Assembly: GCA_017307505.1 (NCBI GenBank)
Contig: JAFKEE010000029.1
Location: 1-64,000, forward strand
Direction of reading: 5' to 3'
DNA length: 64,000 nucleotides
Source of the DNA: Acidobacteriota bacterium
GTDB lineage: Bacteria; Acidobacteriota; Terriglobia; Bryobacterales; Bryobacteraceae
Under the pieces are notes generated by a model. The model did no database searches. It was not told where the DNA came from and saw only the letters and a list, made by a program, of their open reading frames with translations. The position numbers were made by a program, and so were the translations under genes. Of this stretch, positions 52,109 through 60,499 are shown in pieces. The stretch's first letter is position 1, and every line of letters begins with the position of its first letter.

Positions 52109-52175
52109 ACTGCCAGACGGATTCGCGGCAGGGGGAAGGCCAATCGGCACCCTGCCGCACACGTTCGCCGCCCGC

Positions 52176-52733
52176 CTAGTAAGGCTTCTCCCCAACCCAG
52201 TTGCCGGGTGGATTGTAATAACAGACCCAGACTTCGCGCTGGCCGCGGCGAGCCACCGCACAACCAACCTGCGTCGTATTGCGCCAGACGACCTGCGTAT
52301 AGTGCCCGCACTGGGCGCCGCGCCGGCAGGTATTGCTCGACAGGTTGTAGTCTTTCGCCTCCGAAGCCCAGTTGCCTACCACGAACTGCGGCGTGGCCCG
52401 GTCACCCTGGATTTCGAACAGGTTCTCGCCGTACTTGCCCGACGGCCGGTGCCGGAACTGTCCATTGGACGCCAGCGATCTGGACCACTCACGGGCTAAG
52501 GACTCCAGTTGTGTGGACCACTCCAACGGCGGCACCCCAACCCGGGCGCGGATCGCGTTATGGGCAGCGAGTATAGGCCGCGCTATGGACTCGGTTGGGG
52601 CCGAACGGATGGGCAGGCTCATCAATGAGAGGAGCAGGAACGAGGTAGGAAAACTGGGCGTCAGCCGCACAATTCGTACCTTAGCATTGGCGGGGGCGCG
52701 CTGGACAAAACGCGATTCGCTGTTTATTCCCAA
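52176..52733 (-). CDS. CAP (SCP/PR-1) domain protein
   Basis: 185 residues. The CAP pattern is clear: ILAAHNAIRARVGVPPLEWS, LAREWSRSLASNGQFRHRP, YGENLFEIQG, VVGNWASEAKDYNLSSNTC, CGHYTQVVWRNTTQVGCAV and VWVCYYNPPGNW, including the two His and two Glu of the shallow site and paired cysteines. Expected to be exported: a hydrophobic segment (FLLLSLMSLP) is at residues 32-41, preceded by a long basic N-terminus. CAP proteins bind sterols or lipids or act on the envelope. The exact start is uncertain. Confidence 0.82.
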   Translation of the reverse strand: MGINSESRFVQRAPANAKVRIVRLTPSFPTSFLLLSLMSLPIRSAPTESIARPILAAHNAIRARVGVPPLEWSTQLESLAREWSRSLASNGQFRHRPSGKYGENLFEIQGDRATPQFVVGNWASEAKDYNLSSNTCRRGAQCGHYTQVVWRNTTQVGCAVARRGQREVWVCYYNPPGNWVGEKPY

Positions 52734-52765
52734 TCGGCGAAAGCGTGCGTGAGTATTCCCTGACG

Positions 52766-53077
52766 TTATTCGGGCGCCGAAACCGGCTGGCAGTCTGGCC
52801 GGGCCTGTCCCGTGGACATTAGGAACTGGGGCGGGCGGCCATGCTTTGACGCCAGAACGGCGGCACGCCGCTGATGCTCGCCTGCATCCGCCTTCGCGCG
52901 GCTCCGCAGAACGGCATACTCTTCGAGAGTGATTCGATTCGCCAGACGCCGGTTCACCAGTTCAGCGGCGGCAGTACGGAGTTCCTTGCCCCAGTTGCGG
53001 TTGCTCATCTCCAACTGGGCAGCCTGTTCGACGGAAACAACTGATGCGTCTCCCGGCCATTCGCTCATTTCCCTCAT
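52766..53077 (-). CDS. Hypothetical protein (103 residues)
   Basis: 103 residues, not recognised. The composition is balanced and helical (EQAAQLEMSNRNWGKELRTA, NRITLEEYAVLRSRAKAD), unlike a shadow frame. AGGAAAT lies before ATG 53077 and AGGGAA before a second ATG at 53068, so either start works. No signal peptide or membrane segment. It runs in the same direction as the CAP gene downstream and after a 111-base gap from the esterase gene; no function can be assigned. Confidence 0.5.
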   Translation of the reverse strand: MREMSEWPGDASVVSVEQAAQLEMSNRNWGKELRTAAAELVNRRLANRITLEEYAVLRSRAKADAGEHQRRAAVLASKHGRPPQFLMSTGQARPDCQPVSAPE

Positions 53078-53188
53078 ATTTCCTATGATCGGCAGAATCT
53101 GCCAGGGAATTTAGGAAGATTCGAGGTGGGCCGCATTAATAGAGCTCGGCCCACCCTCGCTGCAGGAGCAAAGCAAGCCCTTGCAAGG

Positions 53189-54337
53189 CTAGCGGAACAA
53201 TTTGGGCGCGAATTCATTCAAATAGTCGCGCCAATTCAGCCACGTGTGGCCCCCTTCGGTTTCCTTGAAGACCGGCTCGAAGCCGTGCTTCTTGAGCATC
53301 TCAATGGTTGCCTTAGTGGTCCCCAGCAGGAAGTCATCTTTCCCGGTCGCAAACCACAGTACCTTCAAGCCCGGCTTCAGCTTAGCGTTATCCAGCATGG
53401 CAGCCCGCTCGGTCTCCCATTCCGGAGGGATCACAGGAGCGGTGGATCCGGCAGTTCGCGGTCCACGGCCAAAGACGCCGGAACTGAACACACCCATATA
53501 CCCAAACTGGTCCAGGTGAGCCATGCCGATGTTGAGCGTCTGTCCGCCGCCCATCGACAACCCGGCGATGGCGCGATTCTGGCGGCCTTTCAGCACACGG
53601 TAGTGGCTGTCGATGTAGGGCATGATATCGGTCGTGAAATCGTCGGCGAACTCGTCACGCGCGCCGGCAGTCCGCGGCCCCATGACGGTAGAGGTATGGC
53701 CGGCAGGCATGACGACGATCATCGGTTTGGCGGTCCCGGCGGCAATCAGGTTGTCGAGGATGAAGCCTGCGCGCCCGACGGAAGTCCACGAATCGTCGCA
53801 GTCACTGGCTCCGTGCAGGAGATAGAAGACGGGGAACTTGCCCTTGCCTAACTCGTAGCCCGGCGGAGTGTAGATATGCATCCGGCGATTGCGGCTGAGC
53901 GATTTGGAGTAATAAGTGACGGCGGCGACCGCCCCATGCGGGACCTGACCGGCATCCACCCAGGCGGCGCCTGGCACGACAACCAGACTCCAGCCGTTTG
54001 TGTTCGATTCGCTCATCATAGGATTCCGCGGATCCATGGCCGCGACGCCATTCACCACAAAGCGGTAGCGGTACGCGCCGGCCGGCACGACAGGGCTTGT
54101 TCCTTCCCACACGCCGTTAGCGCCTTTGGTCATCGGCAGCGCGCCGCGCGTGAGTCCAGGTAAATCGCCCCCCTGTAGTTCCACTGTCTCTGCTTTGGGT
54201 GCGGTCAACCGGAAAGTGATCGTGCGCTGGGCCGAGACCTCGGGCGACACCACGGGCGGCGTCTGAGGCGCCTGAGCATGCACCATGGCCGAGGCCGCGA
54301 ACATCGCGGCGGCGGTCCACATGGCCTTTCTTTGCAT
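53189..54337 (-). CDS. Exported CE1-type esterase (feruloyl/enterochelin esterase-like)
   Basis: 382 residues with a signal peptide (WTAAAMFAASAMVHA). Residues 35-125 are an early-set/CBM48-like beta domain (FRLTAPKAETVELQGG, YRYRFVVNGVAAMDPRNP). The alpha/beta hydrolase follows: FPVFYLLHGASDCDDSW, IVVMPAGH, then GLSMGGGQTL (nucleophile Ser), GKDDFLL (acid) and GGHTWLNWR (His). This arrangement matches secreted feruloyl or acetylxylan esterases and Fes-like esterases. Likely role: removing acyl groups from plant polysaccharides outside the cytoplasm. It is divergent from the alpha-galactosidase gene, which fits polysaccharide use. Confidence 0.87.
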   Translation of the reverse strand: MQRKAMWTAAAMFAASAMVHAQAPQTPPVVSPEVSAQRTITFRLTAPKAETVELQGGDLPGLTRGALPMTKGANGVWEGTSPVVPAGAYRYRFVVNGVAAMDPRNPMMSESNTNGWSLVVVPGAAWVDAGQVPHGAVAAVTYYSKSLSRNRRMHIYTPPGYELGKGKFPVFYLLHGASDCDDSWTSVGRAGFILDNLIAAGTAKPMIVVMPAGHTSTVMGPRTAGARDEFADDFTTDIMPYIDSHYRVLKGRQNRAIAGLSMGGGQTLNIGMAHLDQFGYMGVFSSGVFGRGPRTAGSTAPVIPPEWETERAAMLDNAKLKPGLKVLWFATGKDDFLLGTTKATIEMLKKHGFEPVFKETEGGHTWLNWRDYLNEFAPKLFR

Positions 54338-54416
54338 AATGATTACTCCTTGAATCTGGCTCTCGCCACGCCGATGCTATCACGGCCGATCGCCCACAAG
54401 AGGGTTCCCTTTCGCC

Positions 54417-54569
54417 TGGAAATCGGGATTACGGCAACTCGAGATCCCCGTCGACGGCGCCATCCATCTCGACAGCGGGAGGATTGGCTCCTACGACAAA
54501 TGGCAGGATGGCTTCGGGGTTGGCACATTCCAACTCGGTGTTGTTGTGGTCAAACGGCTTTGTCTATAG
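54417..54569 (+). pseudogene. Possible remnant of a protein-coding gene
   Basis: In one frame 54417-54569 reads like real protein and ends at TAG: it includes LRQLEIPVDGAIHLDSG, RIGSYDKWQDGFGVG and TFQLGVVVVKRL. There is no start codon with a ribosome site and the frame loses sense upstream, so it may be the end of a deleted gene. It overlaps the promoter of the alpha-galactosidase gene. Not recognised. Confidence 0.3.
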
Positions 54570-54570
54570 T
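54541..54570 (+). promoter_or_regulatory. Promoter of the alpha-galactosidase gene
   Basis: TTGTTG (54541-54546), 18 bases, TATAGT (54565-54570). The -10 ends 13 bases before the ATG at 54584. Confidence 0.45.
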
Positions 54571-54583
54571 GGTCTAGACCTCC

Positions 54584-57106
54584 ATGCCTTGCAATCCCCG
54601 CTCTACTTCGCTCTTCTTCCTTGCCATCATTTTCATCTGCTCCAGTTCACTCGCCGCCGGCGATCCAGACCCTAAGCCCGCACTCTTCGAGGCCCGGCAC
54701 TGGACCGCCGCTAAATTCCTGTCACAGCCGGACTCCCGGCCCGCCCGCGCTCAACTCATTGCCCGGACCAAACAGGGCAAGTTCGACCGCAATGGGCGAC
54801 GCGACCGCAAACTACTGATCGCGGGCAAGAACTACGAACGGGGCCTCGCCATGCCCACACCCGGCGAGATCGTCGTCCAACTGGCGGCGCCGGCCAGGTC
54901 CTTCGACGCCATCGCAGGCGTGGATAGCAACGATCTCGGCTACTACGACAACGCCGGTCGCGGCAGCGTGGTTGCCTCTGTAGAAACAGGCGGCCGCCAG
55001 GTCTACCAGTCAGGCACCCTGAAAGAAGGCATGGCCGGGGTCCCAATTCATGCGGACCTGGGTGGCGCCACCGAATTCCGCTTGAAACTGGCAGCGGTGG
55101 GCGAGCGGCCCCGGACTTACCAGTCCGAGTGGGACCAACTGGACTGGGCAGAGGCCCGGGTCACGATGGCCGACGGCTCTGTTGTCTGGCTCGCTGACCT
55201 GCCGGCCGGACCACTGCCGGCGCCCTATGCCGTGGAACCGCCCTTCTCGTTCCGTTACGGCGGACGCCCCTCCTCGGAGTTCCTCAACCAGTGGAAGGTG
55301 GAACGGGAGAGCCGGGCTATCGATGCCCATCGAACCAGGATCCGGATCACCTACACGGATGTCTCCACGGGCCTGCAGGCACGCGCGGAAGCGGTGGCTT
55401 ATGCAGACTACCCCACCGTTGAGTGGACAGTCTATTTCCGGAATACCGGTACGCAGCCGACTCCCATGCTGGAAGACATCCAGGCAATCGACACCGAATT
55501 GGAGCGCACGCCCGAAGGCGAATTCCGGCTCCATCACAGCATTGGCAGCCCGAACTCACCCACCGATTTCCGGCCGCTGGAAACCATCCTTGCACCCGCA
55601 GCGCGCAAGGCATTCGTTGCCAAAGGTGGGCGACCCACCGATTCGGACCTCGGCAACTTCAACCTCGAATGGGCGGGCGGTGGGGCGATCGTTGCTGTGG
55701 GCTGGCCGGCGCAGTGGTCCGCTGAGTTTGTACGCGATAAAGCCACAAAAGTGAGGATCCGCAGCGGGCAGGAGCTGACGCATTTGCGCCTGCTCCCCGG
55801 TGAGGAGATCCGGACTCCGCTCGTCGTCCTGCAATTCTGGCGCGGCCGCGACTGGCTGGATGCGCAGAACGTCTGGCGGCGCTGGATGCTGGACCACAAC
55901 TTGCCCCGCCCGGGTGGCAAGCTTCCGCCGCCAATGCTCTCCAGCGGCAGTTCGCGCCAAACGGTGGAGATGCAGGAGGCGAATGAAGCGAACCAGCTCC
56001 AATACCTGAACCATGCCCTGGATGCGGGGCTGAAGCTGGACTACTGGTGGATGGATGCCGGCTGGTATCCCTATCAGATCGGTTGGTACAAGACCGGTAC
56101 CTGGGAAGTGGATCCAGTCCGCTTTCCCCGCGGTTTCGTGCCGATCTCAGAGGCAGCTCACAAACGCGGCGCAAAGACCATCGTCTGGTTCGAACCGGAG
56201 CGCGTCACCGACGGCACCTGGCTTCAGAAGAACCACCCGGAGTGGCTGTTGGGCCCAGATGGAAAAGACAAACTGCTGAATCTGGGTAATCCCGACGCGC
56301 TCCACTGGGTGACGGAACACATCAGCACCCTCATCCGGACCCAGGGCATCGATCTCTACCGCCAGGATTTCAATTTCGAACCGCTGAAGCTCTGGCGCGG
56401 CGCCGACTCCGAAGACCGGCAGGGCATCACAGAGAACAAGTATGTCTCCGGGTATCTGACCTACCTCGACGAGCTGCGCCGGCGGTTCCCCGAGATGCTG
56501 CTGGACAACTGCGCCTCAGGCGGTCGTCGCGATGACCTGGAAACGCTGCGTCGGGCCGTGCCGCTGTGGCGCAGCGACTACGCCTACGATCCCGAGCCCA
56601 TGCAGCAGTTCACGTATGGCATGGCTTTGTGGATCCCGTATTTCGGCTCGGCTTTCAACTCGCTGGATCCCTACATCTTCCGCAGCCAGATGACGCCGGC
56701 CCTCTCCATCGGCATGGTGGCAGAGCGCTATGAGAACGGCCTCCCGCGCATGAAGACCCTTCTGGCCCAGTGGCGGCGCGTCGCCGAACTCTATGCCGCG
56801 GATTTCTATCCTCTGACACCCTACACGACGGAGAAGACCGGCTGGCTGGCCTGGCAGTTCAACCGGCCCGAGCGCGGCGACGGCGTAGTCCAGGCGTTCC
56901 GCCGCGCCGGTAATGCGTTCGAACTGGCGAAGTTCCCCCTGCGGGGTGTGACACCTGGAGCCCGTTACAAGATCACCAATCTGGATACGGCACAGTCCGT
57001 TGTTCTCTCAGGGCTGGAGCTGTCACAGGCAGGCTTACCCGTGACTCTCACGGCGCGTCCAGGCTCAGTGATCCTGCTGTATGAAAAACTGCCCGCGGCC
57101 CGTTGA
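54584..57106 (+). CDS. Exported GH36-type alpha-galactosidase with NPCBM-like domain
   Basis: 840 residues. Signal peptide (SLFFLAIIFICSSSLAAG), then an NPCBM-like domain (about 50-195: LLIAGKNYERGLAMPTPGEI, FDAIAGVDSNDLG), a beta-sandwich (PPFSFRYGGRPSSEF and on), and a TIM barrel. Nucleophile Asp595 lies in LYRQDFNFEP and acid/base Asp665 in WRSDYAYDPEP, with WWMDAGWYP and CASGGRRDD between, the GH36 order. It would cleave alpha-1,6-galactosyl bonds in the periplasm. The symporter and a galactokinase-like kinase are 3-6 kb downstream. It runs convergently with the beta-helix gene. Confidence 0.9.
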   Translation: MPCNPRSTSLFFLAIIFICSSSLAAGDPDPKPALFEARHWTAAKFLSQPDSRPARAQLIARTKQGKFDRNGRRDRKLLIAGKNYERGLAMPTPGEIVVQLAAPARSFDAIAGVDSNDLGYYDNAGRGSVVASVETGGRQVYQSGTLKEGMAGVPIHADLGGATEFRLKLAAVGERPRTYQSEWDQLDWAEARVTMADGSVVWLADLPAGPLPAPYAVEPPFSFRYGGRPSSEFLNQWKVERESRAIDAHRTRIRITYTDVSTGLQARAEAVAYADYPTVEWTVYFRNTGTQPTPMLEDIQAIDTELERTPEGEFRLHHSIGSPNSPTDFRPLETILAPAARKAFVAKGGRPTDSDLGNFNLEWAGGGAIVAVGWPAQWSAEFVRDKATKVRIRSGQELTHLRLLPGEEIRTPLVVLQFWRGRDWLDAQNVWRRWMLDHNLPRPGGKLPPPMLSSGSSRQTVEMQEANEANQLQYLNHALDAGLKLDYWWMDAGWYPYQIGWYKTGTWEVDPVRFPRGFVPISEAAHKRGAKTIVWFEPERVTDGTWLQKNHPEWLLGPDGKDKLLNLGNPDALHWVTEHISTLIRTQGIDLYRQDFNFEPLKLWRGADSEDRQGITENKYVSGYLTYLDELRRRFPEMLLDNCASGGRRDDLETLRRAVPLWRSDYAYDPEPMQQFTYGMALWIPYFGSAFNSLDPYIFRSQMTPALSIGMVAERYENGLPRMKTLLAQWRRVAELYAADFYPLTPYTTEKTGWLAWQFNRPERGDGVVQAFRRAGNAFELAKFPLRGVTPGARYKITNLDTAQSVVLSGLELSQAGLPVTLTARPGSVILLYEKLPAAR

Positions 57107-57120
57107 CGCAGCGCCGTACG

Positions 57121-59052
57121 TCACCAGAGAGCGATCTTCAGCTCACCCTGCCCTGGCTTCTCAAACGGCCCGGGCGTGGGTCTGGTCTCACTGCGGGGCT
57201 TGCCGGCAAAGTCGGTACTGAGAATCAGTTCGGAACCGTCGGCGTTCTCGAAGGCAAGTTTAGGGATCCGTGCGGTCCCCAGGTGCCCGGTGGTGACACG
57301 CTGCGTCGCGGCTTGGGCCAGATCGGAACCGAGGTTGAGGATCAGATACCCGTGGTCGCCTTCCTCCACGATCCTGGGTTTGGGCTGGACAGCGGTACTG
57401 ACCAGAGGAGTAGTCTCGCGAGAGTAGGGCCGCGCCCCGCTGAAATAGACATTCCCGGCCGCCTGCAGCGGCGCCTCCCGCGTGTCGTAGACCCAAAGAC
57501 CGTAGCCATCAAAGCGCCGGGCAGGCGCCGGAGCGGAACTCGCCGTTGGAGGAGGCTCAATCCCGCCGATCAGAATATTGTTGTAGAAGCGGTCATCTCC
57601 GCCTTTGATGTTGCTGAGCCCGGCTAACGCTGTGGAGTGAGCACGGTGGTAAGGCGTAGAGCGATTGAGCTCCGGACTACTGCTGATGCGGCCGGCCATC
57701 AGGTTGTGCGCATACGCTCCGCCCTCTGACCAGTCCCGCAGGCTGATCTCAGAGAGCAGCACGTTATTGTCGACGACGAACGGCCCGTGGTCCACTTCCG
57801 CAAAGATGTCGTCCGTCGTGTTGTCGTAGAACAGATTGCCCGTGACCCGGGTACCCTGCGCCATCCAGTCGAGCCATAAGCCGCGGCCTGCGTTGTGAAT
57901 CCGATTGCCCTTGATCACGACGTCAATCGCAGCGTGCAGTTTAATCCCACCCATCTCGGCGCCTGTAAACTGCCGCTTGGCCCAGACACTGTAAATGTGA
58001 TTATTGAGGATCTGGCTGTAGACCGCGCCCAGGCTCCCGGCGATGCCGGCCTGCTCGCAATTGAAGATCGTATTGTTCCGGACTATGTGAGAGCCAATCT
58101 TTTCGCGGGACCAGCCGATCTCCAGCGCGCGCAGGATCACCTCGTTGTAGTGAATCGCTCCGTCCCGGCTGGGATCATTCATCCAGACGTTGTGCCCCGT
58201 CTTGCGATCCTTGCCCAAGGTGACACAGGAGCATTTCGAGTCGCTGATCACGTTGTTCTCGATGATCCAGCCTTTGCTCCAGTGCGTGCCAATCAGGCCA
58301 ATCTGTTCGGCGGTGGGCGCCGCCCATTGCGTGGCAGCCTGTTTCAGGTGGAACCCGCTCACCGTAATGAAGTCGCGGCCGGGTGCGTCCGGATAGAAGC
58401 AACTGTCCCTGACATTGATCTCGACAAGCTCCTCGTTGGGGTTCCTGTCGTGGAAGTTCGCATAGATGTGGGTGTTCCGGTCATCCACTTCGGCGAACCA
58501 GGTCCACATCGAACCCTCGCGATCGCGGCCATCCGCGAAGGCCTGCGGGTGCATCACCCGTTCGAGCAGATTTGTCTCCCACAACGACTTGCCATTCAAA
58601 TAGACCTCACCCGTGTGATGGGGCCGGCCTTTGTCATTGAACCAGTCACCGACAATCAGATCTCGATATGGGTTATAGGAGCCAAAGAATGCATTTGGGA
58701 TGGTCACCTTCCAGACGCCCGGCTGAAACAGCGTCCACCCTCGAATCACCTCCGCACCCGAAACAACAACCGTCTCGCCGGCCGCAGCCCGGTAGACGAT
58801 CCGCGAGGCCTCCGACGTCCCTCCGCGCGGTGGCGTCACCCGCTCCCGGTAGGTTCCGGCGTGCACGGTGACGACATCCCCGGGCTGAGCCGCCTGGGCC
58901 GCCGCGGAGATCGTCCTGAATGGAGCGCCAGCAGATCCGTCATTGCCATCACGCCCCTGGATCGAGACGTGATACTCCACGGCCTCGGCCGCGGGCATCA
59001 ATAGACTCAGGGGTACGAGCAAGCCCACCATCCGCCGCGTCATTCGCATCAT
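57121..59052 (-). CDS. Exported right-handed beta-helix protein (DUF1565, pectate-lyase-like)
   Basis: 643 residues. Signal peptide (LLVPLSLLMPAAEAVEY), DUF1565 entry YHVSIQGRDGNDGSAGAPF with TISAAAQAAQPGDVVTVHAGTYRE, then many parallel-helix turns with asparagine ladders (IENNVISDSKCSCVTLG, RNNTIFNCEQAG, LNNHIYSVWAK, GNRIHNAGRGLWLD, GNLFYDNTTDDIFAE, VDNNVLLSE). This is the fold of pectate lyases and alginate or polysaccharide lyases; the catalytic residues cannot be named. Likely a polysaccharide-binding or cleaving protein. ATG 59052 has GGAGG seven bases upstream; an earlier frame is also open but lacks a signal. Confidence 0.85.
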   Translation of the reverse strand: MMRMTRRMVGLLVPLSLLMPAAEAVEYHVSIQGRDGNDGSAGAPFRTISAAAQAAQPGDVVTVHAGTYRERVTPPRGGTSEASRIVYRAAAGETVVVSGAEVIRGWTLFQPGVWKVTIPNAFFGSYNPYRDLIVGDWFNDKGRPHHTGEVYLNGKSLWETNLLERVMHPQAFADGRDREGSMWTWFAEVDDRNTHIYANFHDRNPNEELVEINVRDSCFYPDAPGRDFITVSGFHLKQAATQWAAPTAEQIGLIGTHWSKGWIIENNVISDSKCSCVTLGKDRKTGHNVWMNDPSRDGAIHYNEVILRALEIGWSREKIGSHIVRNNTIFNCEQAGIAGSLGAVYSQILNNHIYSVWAKRQFTGAEMGGIKLHAAIDVVIKGNRIHNAGRGLWLDWMAQGTRVTGNLFYDNTTDDIFAEVDHGPFVVDNNVLLSEISLRDWSEGGAYAHNLMAGRISSSPELNRSTPYHRAHSTALAGLSNIKGGDDRFYNNILIGGIEPPPTASSAPAPARRFDGYGLWVYDTREAPLQAAGNVYFSGARPYSRETTPLVSTAVQPKPRIVEEGDHGYLILNLGSDLAQAATQRVTTGHLGTARIPKLAFENADGSELILSTDFAGKPRSETRPTPGPFEKPGQGELKIALW

Positions 59053-59137
59053 AGCCAGGCCTCCCTGTGGCAGGGCACTCTGAGCCCGTCGCGATTCTAT
59101 CAAAGGCGTCCGGCGGAACGGCTCTGCACCTGCTCGC

Positions 59138-60280
59138 CTACAGCATCTTGCCGAAACTGGTGATGCGCGTATCTATGTCATCCCGGATCTTTTCAATCAC
59201 AGCCTTGCTGGCACCGGTGACGTGCGAGTAGGCGTCCCAATTGAAGTCGCATACCGGAAGCGTCGGATCCTTGGCATCGGCCGGACGTAGTGCGGTCCAA
59301 CGGTTGCGCGCCGCCAGCCAACGAACCAGGATTGTGACCTCTTTCTGCTGGATGTAATTCAAGTTCTGTCCGACGGCCGCTCCACCCTGGGCGCCGCCAC
59401 CCGTCGGGCTGGCTGGCATCTTGCCGCCCACACGATGCAATCCACCCGCAAATTGGATCGCGCCTATGCCACCGCCGCCACCCAAAGGACCCGTCTGCGC
59501 CTTCTTCACTGGGACTCTCGCAAAGACCGACGGATTCGGAGCCCCACTGTCCACATCCAGCGCCTCCGGATGCCAGAGTATTTTGTCCCACGTGAAGTGC
59601 TTGTCCAACTGACTCCCGTACGGCGTCAAGGATTCCGCGAAGTCCAGCAGCATCCAGTTGATGGGCCAGGCGCGCCAGTTCCGCCGCGGCTCCGCGAGAA
59701 ACATCGCTCCGGCCAGTGTTGGCAACATGCCGCCGTATGCCGCCGTGGATCCTGGTGCGGGATTGGAAAAAAGCCGCCGGAACTTCACGGCGAATTTCTG
59801 GGATTCCTTCATCTGATTCAAGCCAAGTTGAATCACCTGCCGGGCAATCTCGCGATAGGTCGGCGGCACCCCATCATTCCATTCGCCCGCGGGAGGAGCT
59901 CCAGCCTTGCCATCATCGAAAACGTACAACCGCCCATTGATCGCCAGGCGCCGCCCGTTCCAGTTCATGAAGAATGCACCGCCCGCCGCGTTCTGTGCCT
60001 GGATCATGCCCAGCCACTGACCCGGCGTCATCGGATCCAGCAGGAAGGGCGTCTGGCGCGTCGTACCATTGCCCCCCGCAGGGGCTGGTTTAGACGCCTT
60101 GTCCATGCGCGCTTCCAACAGATGCAGAGCATAGTGACCGCTCACGTAACCCTTAAATCCACCCTCTGACACGTACAGGTCTTGTAGCAATGAAACCTTC
60201 CAGTTACCCAGAGTCCGCACGGAGCCCGCACCCGGGAGCCCCGCTCGCCTAGATAAATATAACTTAATCAGGTTTCCCAT
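59138..60280 (-). CDS. Hypothetical protein with Gly-rich insert
   Basis: 380 residues, not recognised. Trp- and aromatic-rich helices (MTPGQWLGMIQAQNAAGGAF, WPINWMLLDFAESL, HFTWDKILWHPEALDV) and a Gly/Ala-rich low-complexity part near 285-305. No signal peptide or membrane segment is clear. The first codons are unusually A/T-rich (AAGTTATATTTATC) and could in fact be promoter DNA of a shorter gene starting later, so the start is uncertain. It lies between the beta-helix gene and the symporter and probably belongs to the same sugar-use region by position only. Confidence 0.55.
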   Translation of the reverse strand: MGNLIKLYLSRRAGLPGAGSVRTLGNWKVSLLQDLYVSEGGFKGYVSGHYALHLLEARMDKASKPAPAGGNGTTRQTPFLLDPMTPGQWLGMIQAQNAAGGAFFMNWNGRRLAINGRLYVFDDGKAGAPPAGEWNDGVPPTYREIARQVIQLGLNQMKESQKFAVKFRRLFSNPAPGSTAAYGGMLPTLAGAMFLAEPRRNWRAWPINWMLLDFAESLTPYGSQLDKHFTWDKILWHPEALDVDSGAPNPSVFARVPVKKAQTGPLGGGGGIGAIQFAGGLHRVGGKMPASPTGGGAQGGAAVGQNLNYIQQKEVTILVRWLAARNRWTALRPADAKDPTLPVCDFNWDAYSHVTGASKAVIEKIRDDIDTRITSFGKML

Positions 60281-60499
60281 TCCAGCAAATCAGCGAGCGC
60301 ACTTTTGATCCATGCGAGTTATCGCCTCCCGCGATCTTGCCGCACGGATACCGGCCTATCTGTTGACCGGATGACGGATTCAACGCCGTTCATTGACACA
60401 CCAAGCCCGCTGCTGATAGCTTCTGCGTGGACACGTTTTCCAGAACAACGGAGTGCCGTGTTAAGTCCTGCCCACACTCAATCTCAGACAGTCCTGCGA

